Positions 1 through 7,824 of a DNA stretch of 64,000 nucleotides are shown here, one piece after another; positions within the stretch are counted from its first letter, which is position 1; the number at the start of each line of letters is the position of its first letter. The notes beneath the pieces were generated by a model, which was not told the origin of the DNA, ran no database searches, and worked only from the letters and a program-made list of their open reading frames with translations. Both the position numbers and the translations under genes were made by a program. This DNA comes from Polaribacter atrinae (GTDB taxonomy: Bacteria > Bacteroidota > Bacteroidia > Flavobacteriales > Flavobacteriaceae): contig NZ_CP150660.1 of assembly GCF_038023995.1 (NCBI RefSeq), forward strand, positions 494,501-558,500. Direction: 5' to 3'.

Positions 1-2
1 TA

Positions 3-977
3 GATTATAACAGTGTTGTTAAAGAAGGTCAGTTAATTGCAGAGTTGGATAAAACCAATTTGAATGCATCTAAAACACAAGCTCAAGCAGCGTATGACAA
101 TGCCGTAAGTCAAAGAAATTACATGAAGACGATTTTTGATAGACAAGAAAGTCTATACAATAATCAGGTAATTAGTAAAGCAGATTTTGATGATGCACAA
201 TACAATTATCAAACGGCAAAAGGGACAGTAACACAACGTTATTCAGATTTGCAACAAGCCAGAACTAATTTAGGATATGCTAATATTTATTCGCCTATAG
301 ACGGAGTTGTGCTATCTAGAGCTATTGATGAAGGACAAACGGTTGCAGCAAGTTTAAGTACGCCAACACTATTTACCATTGCACAAGATTTAAAAGAAAT
401 GCAAGTAGAAGCAGATGTAGATGAAGCAGATATTGGACAGGTTAAAAATGGACAAAGAGTAGAATTTACTGTAGATGCTTACATTGGAGAAACTTTTAAA
501 GGTGTTGTAACGCAAGTAAGATTAGATCCAACAGTTACTTCTAATGTGGTAACGTATACGGTTGTAATTAAAGCTGATAACCCAGACTTAAAACTAAAAC
601 CAGGCCTAACAGCAACCATTTCTATTTTTACTTTAGAATTAAATAATGTGTTAACTGCAGAAGCGAAAGCGATTAACTTTAAACCTGAAGCAGCCATTTT
701 ATCGACTTATAATGCACAACATCAATTAGCAGAAAACAATAGCAATATATCTACTGATGATACAACGCTTTGGGTATTAGAAAATAACGGAGCTATTACT
801 TCTAAAACAGTAACACTTGGCGCAAGTGATGGAGTAAATGTACAATTATTAAGTGGAGTATCTGAAGGAGATAAATTAGTTTATAACTTAAAAGAGATCA
901 GTAAATCTGAAGTTAAAAAAGGAGGAACTAGCGAAAGTCCATTTATGCCACAACGTCCCGGAGGGAAGAAAAAATAA
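3..977 (+). CDS. RND/ABC efflux periplasmic adaptor subunit (MacA/HlyD family), 5' truncated by window edge
   Basis: This is the membrane-fusion adaptor of a MacAB-type tripartite exporter. It would bridge the inner-membrane ABC pump to an outer-membrane channel. The reading frame is open to the window edge, so the TTG at 45 is internal and the N-terminus is missing. The first visible residues (VVKEGQLIAELDKT) are half of a lipoyl/barrel-sandwich motif. A coiled-coil hairpin follows, then the second lipoyl half (YSPIDGVVLSRAIDEGQTV), a beta-barrel domain and a membrane-proximal domain. The C-terminus is basic (PGGKKK). The ATPase gene starts 7 nt downstream. The substrate cannot be told from sequence. 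Confidence 0.9.
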   Translation, partial: DYNSVVKEGQLIAELDKTNLNASKTQAQAAYDNAVSQRNYMKTIFDRQESLYNNQVISKADFDDAQYNYQTAKGTVTQRYSDLQQARTNLGYANIYSPIDGVVLSRAIDEGQTVAASLSTPTLFTIAQDLKEMQVEADVDEADIGQVKNGQRVEFTVDAYIGETFKGVVTQVRLDPTVTSNVVTYTVVIKADNPDLKLKPGLTATISIFTLELNNVLTAEAKAINFKPEAAILSTYNAQHQLAENNSNISTDDTTLWVLENNGAITSKTVTLGASDGVNVQLLSGVSEGDKLVYNLKEISKSEVKKGGTSESPFMPQRPGGKKK

Positions 978-983
978 AGAGCC

Positions 984-1727
984 ATGAGTAAAGAAATCAT
1001 TAAAATAGAAGATTTAAAACGACAGTTTACCATGGGTACCGAAACGGTGCATGCACTTAGAGGTATTTCATTTGATATAAAAGAAGGCGAGTTTGTTACT
1101 ATTATGGGATCTAGTGGTTCTGGTAAAAGTACCATGTTAAATATCTTAGGATGTTTAGATCAACCCACTTCTGGTATTTATGAGATTGATGGGGTAAAAG
1201 TGAAAGACTTAAGTAGAAATGAATTGGCAACGATAAGAAATGAAAAAATAGGATTCATTTTTCAATCCTACAATTTATTGGCAAGAACATCTGCCATAGA
1301 AAACGTAGAGTTACCTTTATTATACAACAGTAACGTTTCTACAGAAGAACGAAGAGAGCGTGCTATAAAAGCCTTAAAAATGGTTGGTTTAGGAGAGCGA
1401 ATGGATCATACACCATCTCAACTTTCTGGAGGACAACAACAGCGTGTGGCTATTGCAAGATCTTTGGTAAATAACCCTGTAATGATTCTTGCTGATGAAG
1501 CTACAGGGAACTTAGATACTAGAACGTCTTACGAAATTATGTCCTTATTTCAAGAGTTAAATAAACAAGGTATTACGATTACTTTTGTAACACATGAGCC
1601 AGATATAGCAACGTTTAGTAACAGAACCATTGTATTAAAAGATGGGCATGTTATTAAAGATTATCAAAATGATAATATTCAATCTGCAGCAAACGAATTA
1701 GCAAAATTACCTAAACAAGACGATTAG
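984..1727 (+). CDS. ABC transporter ATP-binding protein (MacB/LolD type)
   Basis: This cytoplasmic ATPase powers the MacAB-like exporter formed with its neighbours. Its 247 residues carry a Walker A motif (GSSGSGKST, residues 42-50), a Q-loop, the signature LSGGQQQR near 145, and Walker B/D-loop ([10 protein letters not shown]) near 165. A His in VTHEPD fits the H-loop. Length and motif order are normal for the LolD/MacB-NBD family. In E. coli MacB the ATPase and permease are fused; here they are separate genes, as is usual in Bacteroidota. The permease gene follows after 2 nt, so translation is probably coupled. Confidence 0.95.
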   Translation: MSKEIIKIEDLKRQFTMGTETVHALRGISFDIKEGEFVTIMGSSGSGKSTMLNILGCLDQPTSGIYEIDGVKVKDLSRNELATIRNEKIGFIFQSYNLLARTSAIENVELPLLYNSNVSTEERRERAIKALKMVGLGERMDHTPSQLSGGQQQRVAIARSLVNNPVMILADEATGNLDTRTSYEIMSLFQELNKQGITITFVTHEPDIATFSNRTIVLKDGHVIKDYQNDNIQSAANELAKLPKQDD

Positions 1728-1729
1728 TT

Positions 1730-2950
1730 ATGAGACTATTAAATTTATTTAAAATCGCAACAAAAGCCATCATTCTTAATAAAACAAGAACGTTATTAAC
1801 CATGCTGGGGATTATTATAGGTGTAGCATCTGTTATTACTATGTTGGCCATTGGAGAAGGATCTAAAGAAAGTATTAGAACAACCATTTCTGCCATGGGA
1901 TCTAATATGATTACTATAAAAGCCGGAGCAGATACACGTGGTGGTGTTAGACAAGCAGCAAGTGTTATGGAATCGCTTACTTTGAGTGATTATGAGGCGA
2001 TTAAAAATCAATCGACCTTGCTAAGTTATAGTACTCCAATGGTGAATGGCGGCGGACAAGTCATTAACGGATCTAACAACTGGCCAAGTACCATTTATGG
2101 TGTAAATCCAGATTATTTAAAGATTAAAGTCGTCGATTTACAAAGCGGAAGTATGTTTACAGATACAGAAGTTAAAACGGCATCTAAAGTTGCTATAATA
2201 GGTCAAACTGTGGTAGAAAATGTTTTTCCTGATGGTAAAGAACCAGTGGGGCAAATGATTCGTTTTAATAACATTCCGTTTAAAGTGATTGGTGTTTTAG
2301 AAGAAAAAGGAGAAAACACCTTTGGGCAAGACCAAGATGATGTAGTAATTGCACCTTATACAACGGTTCAAAAACGTATTTTGGCTATAGATCACTTAAA
2401 TCAAATTATGGCTTCTTCCATTAGCGAAGAAGACGCACCGAGTGCCGTGATAGAAGTTTCTGAAATTTTACGTACGCAACACAAACTAACCGCTACAGAA
2501 GATGATGATTTTAGTGTGCGTTCTATGGAAGAATTGATTTCTACATTTAGTTCTACAAGTGAAATGTTAACCTTACTTTTAGTAGCCGTGGCGAGTATTT
2601 CTTTGTTGATTGGAGGTATCGGAATTATGAATATTATGTATGTTTCTGTAAAAGAACGTACCAAAGAGATTGGTTTAAGAATGGCAGTAGGAGCAAAGGG
2701 AGCAGATATTTTAATGCAGTTTTTAATTGAAGCAATTCTAATAAGTATTACTGGTGGCGTTTTAGGAGTTTTACTAGGCTTAGCATCTACCGTGTTTATA
2801 GAAAAATTCTTAAACTGGCCTACAAGTGTTGCTTTATATTCTATTATAATTTCTTTTGCAGTATGTGCTGTAACAGGTATTTTCTTCGGATGGTATCCTG
2901 CAAGAAAAGCATCGGCATTAGACCCAATTACGGCCTTACGTTATGAATAA
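1730..2950 (+). CDS. ABC transporter permease, MacB-PCD/FtsX family
   Basis: This is the inner-membrane subunit of the exporter, 406 residues. There is one N-terminal transmembrane helix (about 18-40), a large periplasmic MacB-PCD domain (about 45-250), and three C-terminal helices (about 280-395) with the conserved FtsX segment KERTKEIGLRMAVGAKG. It ends in the family-typical WYPARKASALDPITALRYE. MacB-type pumps act by mechanotransmission, pushing periplasmic substrates through an outer-membrane channel. It closes the operon and is followed by a bidirectional terminator at 3026-3083. Confidence 0.94.
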   Translation: MRLLNLFKIATKAIILNKTRTLLTMLGIIIGVASVITMLAIGEGSKESIRTTISAMGSNMITIKAGADTRGGVRQAASVMESLTLSDYEAIKNQSTLLSYSTPMVNGGGQVINGSNNWPSTIYGVNPDYLKIKVVDLQSGSMFTDTEVKTASKVAIIGQTVVENVFPDGKEPVGQMIRFNNIPFKVIGVLEEKGENTFGQDQDDVVIAPYTTVQKRILAIDHLNQIMASSISEEDAPSAVIEVSEILRTQHKLTATEDDDFSVRSMEELISTFSSTSEMLTLLLVAVASISLLIGGIGIMNIMYVSVKERTKEIGLRMAVGAKGADILMQFLIEAILISITGGVLGVLLGLASTVFIEKFLNWPTSVALYSIIISFAVCAVTGIFFGWYPARKASALDPITALRYE

Positions 2951-3025
2951 TATCAATAGGTTTAACATCCTAAAATATTTAGAAATATAGAAATTGAAAT
3001 TAAAGTAGGTATTTCAGTAAATTTT

Positions 3026-3083
3026 AAAAGACTAATTGTTTAGAATACGTATAGGTTATTCTAAACAATTGGTCTTTTTTTTT
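3026..3083. terminator. Bidirectional rho-independent terminator
   Basis: A near-perfect stem pairs 3026-3045 with 3057-3077 around a short loop (core arms GTTTAGAATA and TATTCTAAAC). A-rich sequence lies on the left and T9 on the right. It sits between the convergent MacB-like operon and the MFS gene and can serve both strands. Confidence 0.85.
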
Positions 3084-4248
3084 ATGCTTGATGTTTAGGT
3101 TCAAATACAAATTGAGCTATTAAAATACTAACCGTTATTAAAAGGCCTAATATAGAAACGCCTTGCCAACCATGGTTTTCCCAGGCATAAGCTCCTAAAA
3201 AAGTACCAAAAGCACCACCTATAAAAAAACCGACCATATAAACCGTATTCACTCGATTTCTAGCTTCTGGATTTTTAGAAAAAATAGTTACCTGGTTTGT
3301 AATATGTAAAATTTGTAAACCCAAATCTACAATAATTACACCCACTGCTAACCCGATTAGAGAGTATCCAGAAAATAAGAAAATCAACCAAGAAACCATC
3401 AATAATATGGTAGAGAAGATAATCATACTTTTTCTATCATATTTATCATTCATTTTTCCTACAACAGTTGCTCCAAGGGCTCCAACAATACCAAAAACAC
3501 CAAAAGCACCAGCAATATCACTATCATATCCAAAATGATCTTCCATCAAAAAAACAAAGGTGGTCCAAAAAACACTCAATCCTGCAAAACCAAGTGCACC
3601 ACGCAATGCCGCTAATCGTAACGAAGGTTCTGTTTTAAAGTAATGTCCTATAGATTTTAATAAACTGCCATAACTCCCTTTGTAATTAGGTTTAATTTTT
3701 GGTAATTTATACTGAAGTAAAATAAACAACAATACCATAAGTACAGTTGCAGCAGAAAACATAAATCTCCATCCAAACCATTTACCTATAATTCCACTTA
3801 ATACTCGGCTACCTAAAATACCAATCAATAAACCGCTCATTACAATACCAATAGCACGTCCACGACCTTTATCATCTGATAATTGAGCAACCATAGGCAC
3901 AAATAATTGTGGTATAGCCGATGAAAAACCAATAAAAAAACTACTTATAATTAACAGATACAAGGTATTTGACAAGGATGCCGCAATTAATGATACTATC
4001 ATTAAAGCAAAATCAAACTGTAATATTTTTTTGTTAGAAACCTTATCTCCTAGTGGAACGATAAACAACAAGCCAAAAGCATACCCCAATTGTGTTGCTA
4101 AAGGCACATTACTTATGGCAGATTCACTTACACCAAACTCAACAACCATTTGATGCAGAAGTGGTTGGTTGTAATAGAGGTTTGCTACAACAAGTCCAGC
4201 AGATATACTCATTAAATATAATACTGAATTTGATAAATTTTTACTCAT
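3082..4248 (-). CDS. MFS transporter (12-TM, drug-efflux-like)
   Basis: A 388-residue major facilitator protein with about 12 predicted transmembrane segments. The MFS signature between TM2 and TM3 is recognisable (PLGDKVSNKK) and its counterpart is in the second half (GKMNDKYDRKS). The N-terminal GLVVANLYYNQPLL is typical of YgaY-like DHA1 members annotated as arabinose-efflux-like permeases. The substrate is unknown. It is monocistronic, with its 3' end sharing the terminator at 3026-3083. The ATG at 4246-4248 is the only sensible start. Confidence 0.85.
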   Translation of the reverse strand: MSKNLSNSVLYLMSISAGLVVANLYYNQPLLHQMVVEFGVSESAISNVPLATQLGYAFGLLFIVPLGDKVSNKKILQFDFALMIVSLIAASLSNTLYLLIISSFFIGFSSAIPQLFVPMVAQLSDDKGRGRAIGIVMSGLLIGILGSRVLSGIIGKWFGWRFMFSAATVLMVLLFILLQYKLPKIKPNYKGSYGSLLKSIGHYFKTEPSLRLAALRGALGFAGLSVFWTTFVFLMEDHFGYDSDIAGAFGVFGIVGALGATVVGKMNDKYDRKSMIIFSTILLMVSWLIFLFSGYSLIGLAVGVIIVDLGLQILHITNQVTIFSKNPEARNRVNTVYMVGFFIGGAFGTFLGAYAWENHGWQGVSILGLLITVSILIAQFVFEPKHQA

Positions 4249-4360
4249 ATTTTAATATCTTAATTATGCTTTTAAATAAAGCTCCAAAGGTATTAAACTC
4301 TAAAAATTTACAAGTAATGAAAGGCTTAATTAATTTATCTAATTTTAATTTCCTTTATTT

Positions 4361-4504
4361 TTAAATTAAGGAATCTTCTTGAATTCGAATCATGTATTCG
4401 GTTATTTCTTCCGCACTTTTGGTTAATCCGTTGTCCCAAAACTTCTTTTGTTTACTGCAACCAATTATGGATAAAGAAAAAAATAATATCAGTAGTCTGT
4501 TCAT
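4361..4504 (-). CDS. Small lipoprotein, 47 aa, function unknown
   Basis: Reading the minus strand from ATG at 4504 gives a 47-residue protein with a clear lipoprotein signal: MNRLLILFFSLSIIGC, with Cys16 as the lipid site. A short charged tail follows (SKQKKFWDNG, then EEITEYMIRIQEDS). No domain is recognised. It lies downstream of the class D beta-lactamase gene, separated by the palindromic spacer at 4522-4638, and in the same orientation. It may be an intact small lipoprotein or the 5' remnant of a longer gene. Confidence 0.6.
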   Translation of the reverse strand: MNRLLILFFSLSIIGCSKQKKFWDNGLTKSAEEITEYMIRIQEDSLI

Positions 4505-4521
4505 TTGGTTTTAATTATACC

Positions 4522-4638
4522 CAACGGTTTTTGTGTATGATTATTGACGTGTTTAAGTAACTAATTTAGTAAATAAAAACAGAATAGAACATCTGCAAGG
4601 AATTTTGTAAGTGAGCTAAACCTATTAGTAATACAGAT
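4522..4638. repeat. Cassette-like palindromic spacer, copy 1
   Basis: This copy shares with 5474-5600 an ordered block: TGTGT, then TTTA, CTAAnTTAGnAA, TAAAAAC, GAATAGAA, ATCnG and ATTTT. It separates the beta-lactamase gene from the 47-aa lipoprotein gene. The class resembles an interspersed spacer I recall from flavobacterial genomes. It is degenerate, so its outer limits are approximate. Confidence 0.6.
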
Positions 4639-4652
4639 ATTAATAACTGTAT

Positions 4653-5459
4653 TTATTTCATAAGATCTAAAGCTTTAAGAGTGATTTCTTTTCTTAATTT
4701 TGGAAATAATTCTTTATTCGTATTTTCATTAGGTTCAATATTAATAGCAAAAAAATACGTGTTATTTTTCGATTTACGATACCCTACAAACCAACCATTA
4801 TAATTTCCATTTCTAACTGATAAACCTGTTTTTCCATATAATCTATATCTTTCGTTTTCTTCAATAAAAGATATTCTTTTTAGGATTTCTTCAGTTCTTT
4901 TAGAAATTTTTAACTCTGAATTAACAAAACGTATTAAAAAATCTATCTGTTGAAATTGATTAATTCTTGACTCTCCTTCCAACCAAAAGATATCTAAATT
5001 TTTAGAGGTAACATTCATATCTCCAAATTGTAATTTTTTAAGATATTTATTCATTCTTTTTTCTCCAATTTTATTAGCAATTTCTTGATAACAAGGAACA
5101 CAAGAATATTGAAAAGCATTTCTTAATATTAAATCTTGTTCCCACATTTTATAAGCTCTATTTTCTCCATTCCATTTGAACAATGTACTATCATTTTCTA
5201 CAACTTTAGTTTCTAAAGCAATTATAGAATTCGGAATTTTAAATGTAGATGCGGGTAATCGTCCAGTTTTAGCCCAATCAAAGTTATTAGAGTAAAATAA
5301 ATCTTTATGTAGATCATAAATTAAAATAGATCCATTTACATTACTTGAACTAATAATTGATTGAAACTCAGGTTTAAGTATTTCTTTTGTTTTAGCTTTT
5401 TCATTACAAGAAACTAAAATGATTACTACTAAAAAAATCTTTAATATTATGATTTTCAT
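4653..5459 (-). CDS. Class D (OXA-type) serine beta-lactamase, lipoprotein
   Basis: This 268-residue protein carries the class D motifs in order: active-site S71-T-F-K74 (preceded by LPA), S119-C-V121 (the S-x-V motif), an omega-loop W159-L-E-G, and K210-T-G212. The usual Y/F-G-N is F145-G-D here. The N-terminus ends in LVSC with Cys18 in the lipobox, so the enzyme is probably tethered in the periplasm, which is less usual than a free periplasmic OXA enzyme. Class D enzymes hydrolyse beta-lactams through an acyl-enzyme with a carboxylated Lys (here K74). The spectrum cannot be predicted. Related palindromic spacers lie on both sides of the gene. Confidence 0.9.
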   Translation of the reverse strand: MKIIILKIFLVVIILVSCNEKAKTKEILKPEFQSIISSSNVNGSILIYDLHKDLFYSNNFDWAKTGRLPASTFKIPNSIIALETKVVENDSTLFKWNGENRAYKMWEQDLILRNAFQYSCVPCYQEIANKIGEKRMNKYLKKLQFGDMNVTSKNLDIFWLEGESRINQFQQIDFLIRFVNSELKISKRTEEILKRISFIEENERYRLYGKTGLSVRNGNYNGWFVGYRKSKNNTYFFAINIEPNENTNKELFPKLRKEITLKALDLMK

Positions 5460-5473
5460 ATGGTTTCCAAAGT

Positions 5474-5600
5474 ATTTGTTTGTGTTTTATTGCGTGGTTT
5501 AGCACCTAACTTAGCAAGTAAAAACCGAATAGAAAATCCGTGAATATTTTAGTTAGTAGGCGATAACTAGCAATAAATTGTATAGGGTGTTGCCTTACGT
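5474..5600. repeat. Cassette-like palindromic spacer, copy 2
   Basis: A better-preserved copy of the 4522-4638 element. Its ends are imperfectly inverted: TTTTATTGCGTGG near 5484 faces the complement of CTAGCAATAAATTG near 5568, and an AACACC/GGTGTT-like edge follows. It contains ACCTAAC at 5504-5510, whose complement GTTAGGT fits the GTTRRRY core seen in integron attC sites. It lies between the beta-lactamase gene and the barrel-protein gene. Confidence 0.65.
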
Positions 5601-5611
5601 TATTTTATATG

Positions 5612-6244
5612 TTAGTTAATTTGTAAATAGAAACTATTTGTTCTTAAATTATAATTATCCGTTTTATATAAATCAGTCAATGCAGTTTGATTATTATATC
5701 CAACTCCAATATTCCAAGTTTCTAAAATTTCGTAGTTAATTAAAACTCCGACAAAAGCTTCTAAAAAATAACCTTTACTTTGTTGTTTTAAATCATTCTC
5801 AATTTCGATGTTGCTTTTAAATCCAGCTTTTAAAATTGGTTCTAAATTCCCTAACTGAAAATTATAATCGATTGATATTGGAATTACTAAAAATCTTTGT
5901 TTCAACGTTTCAGGTGAATAACCCGGAAAAGTTCCAATAAAATCACAAGTTCCACAACTATAAGTTCCAGTAAAATCTTTATTTGAATATAAAAGTCCAG
6001 ATGAAACGCTTATTTTTTCATTAAACAAGAATTGTGTAATTACTCCGATAGTATGGTTATTCTTGTCAAATTCAATTCCGTATCCATTTATGTTTCCTTC
6101 TGTAACGATAAAGTCATTATTCTGTCCGTTGTCAATAGATAATTTATCCATTGAATATTCAATTCCTATTTTCCATTTTGAACTCTCTTGCGCATAAAAG
6201 CTCAATTAAAATAGTAAAAATGTTATTAGCAAAGTTTTTTTCAT
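5612..6244 (-). pseudogene. Outer-membrane beta-barrel protein gene with nonsense codon in the signal peptide
   Basis: The mature part (about 195 codons) alternates like a small PorT-type barrel and ends in an aromatic strand (NSFYLQIN). The true start is ATG at 6242-6244. From there the frame reads MKKTLLITFLLF, then TAA at 6206-6208, then LSFYAQESS, a textbook signal peptide with cleavage after YAQ interrupted by one stop. The only alternative start, TTG directly after the stop, would give a protein with no export signal. The gene is therefore probably dead, unless the TAA is a base-call error. A cassette-like spacer lies just downstream. Confidence 0.8.
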
Positions 6245-6724
6245 AATGTTGAGTAGCTACTTATATAGGTTCTTAAACTAGCTATATAATACTAAAAAGG
6301 AGGGATTTTAAAACTTTTTAAAGGTATTATACTGCTATTGTATAGCGTGTTTTTAATAAGTAGACTAATGTAGTTCCTTTTTACTAACTGTCAAATATTC
6401 ATGCTAATAAATATTACTTTTTACAGATTTATATAGCTCTTTACAAGTACAAAAGATTGGTTTTATTTTGGTAAGTTAATGTGTTTTTAAAAAGATACTT
6501 TTGGAAAGCAAACAAGTAGCCGCTTTAAATAAACAGAATACCACTATGCCATTGTTTGCTTATTTTAATAACAATTCTCATCTATAAAAAGCTAGTATTG
6601 GTATATAAAATACCGTAAAACATCAATTATGTGGCAGCAAAAGCCTAAATAGTTTTACCTTTGGTTTACAGAGGAACATTCCAATAGTTCCCTATGAATT
6701 TTTCAATTTTAGAATAGTAAACCA
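6245..6724. other. 480-nt intergenic region upstream of the LytS-type kinase
   Basis: AT-rich and without a credible gene. It separates the divergent barrel gene and the histidine-kinase gene. Two matches to the Bacteroidota -7 box (TAnnTTTG) face the kinase gene: TACTTTTG at 6496-6503 and TACCTTTG at 6656-6663. Neither has a well-placed -33 TTG, so promoter calls are weak. Confidence 0.4.
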
Positions 6725-7762
6725 ATGTACAAGAATATAAGAATAACCGTATTATCGCATCTGCTCGTTTGGTTAACACTAATCTGTTTGCCTTATTTAT
6801 TGTCTTACGGACAAGAACAAGATTTTAGTAGGGTAATTGCACATTTTTGGATTCCGTTGTTCTTTTCTGCAATTATATTTTATCTCAATTATTTTGTGTT
6901 AATAGATCGTTTTTTGTTTCCTAAAAAAATGCTGTATTTTATTATCATCAATGCAGTAGCTATTGTCTGTTTTTTATATTTAAAAGAATATATAGAAGAT
7001 AATTTCTTTAAAGACATTATTAAAAAAAGTGTTTTAGGTGCAGAACGAGTAAGACCTCCTTTTATAATAGCAGTCTACATACAAATACTATCATATCTAG
7101 CTCCTTTATTCTTTTCAATCGCTTTAAAATCTACAAAACGATGGATTAAAACAGAAGCAGAACGTAAAGAAGCTGCTAATTTTAAATTAAAATCGGAGTT
7201 GCAGCATTTGCGTTATCAACTGCAACCACATTTCTTTTTTAACTCCTTAAATAATATTTATGCTTTGGTTGATATTTCTCCAGATCAGGCTAAAAAATCA
7301 ATCCACAGTTTAAGCAAGTTGATGCGTTATATGTTGTACGAAACAAACGAAGAATCCATTTCTTTATTAAAAGAAATAGACTTTATGAAAAAATATATCG
7401 ACTTAATGAAACTACGAGTTTCTGATAAAACCGTTGTAAATTATAGTTTTCCATCTGAAGAAACAGGGATTAAAATTGCCCCTTTATTATTTATATCATT
7501 AATAGAAAATGCGTTTAAACATGGAGTATCTGCAAGCAAACCAAGTACCATTAATATAAAAATGACTTGCAATACTAAAACCGTTTTGTTTGTGATAGAA
7601 AATGATAACTTCCCAAAAAAGACAGAAGATAAAAGTGGTTCTGGCATTGGGCTACCTAATATAGAAAAACGTTTAGAGTTGTTGTATCCTAATAACAATC
7701 GTTTTAAAACGGCTGTAAATAACAATCGTTTTGTTGCGGAATTAGAAATTGAAACCAACTAA
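6725..7762 (+). CDS. LytS-type sensor histidine kinase (His_kinase, PF06580)
   Basis: A 345-residue membrane kinase with four hydrophobic segments in the first 135 residues and no separate extracellular sensor domain. The phospho-acceptor block is LQPHFFFNSLNN with His169. The ATP-binding N-box is near SLIENAFKHG and the G-box is GSGIGLPNIEKRL. These are the hallmarks of the LytS/YehU class that pairs with LytTR regulators. The matching regulator is at 9758-10486, separated from it by an ABC exporter gene. The signal sensed is unknown. Confidence 0.93.
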   Translation: MYKNIRITVLSHLLVWLTLICLPYLLSYGQEQDFSRVIAHFWIPLFFSAIIFYLNYFVLIDRFLFPKKMLYFIIINAVAIVCFLYLKEYIEDNFFKDIIKKSVLGAERVRPPFIIAVYIQILSYLAPLFFSIALKSTKRWIKTEAERKEAANFKLKSELQHLRYQLQPHFFFNSLNNIYALVDISPDQAKKSIHSLSKLMRYMLYETNEESISLLKEIDFMKKYIDLMKLRVSDKTVVNYSFPSEETGIKIAPLLFISLIENAFKHGVSASKPSTINIKMTCNTKTVLFVIENDNFPKKTEDKSGSGIGLPNIEKRLELLYPNNNRFKTAVNNNRFVAELEIETN

Positions 7763-7824
7763 GCATACTAGCAAAACTAAAATTATTGATGTTTAAAAAT
7801 TACAATTCGTTTAAACTTTAATCT

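Noticed and set aside
5612..6205. Barrel gene starting at TTG 6205
   Set aside because: That start directly follows a stop and removes the signal peptide, which is plainly encoded upstream in the same frame.
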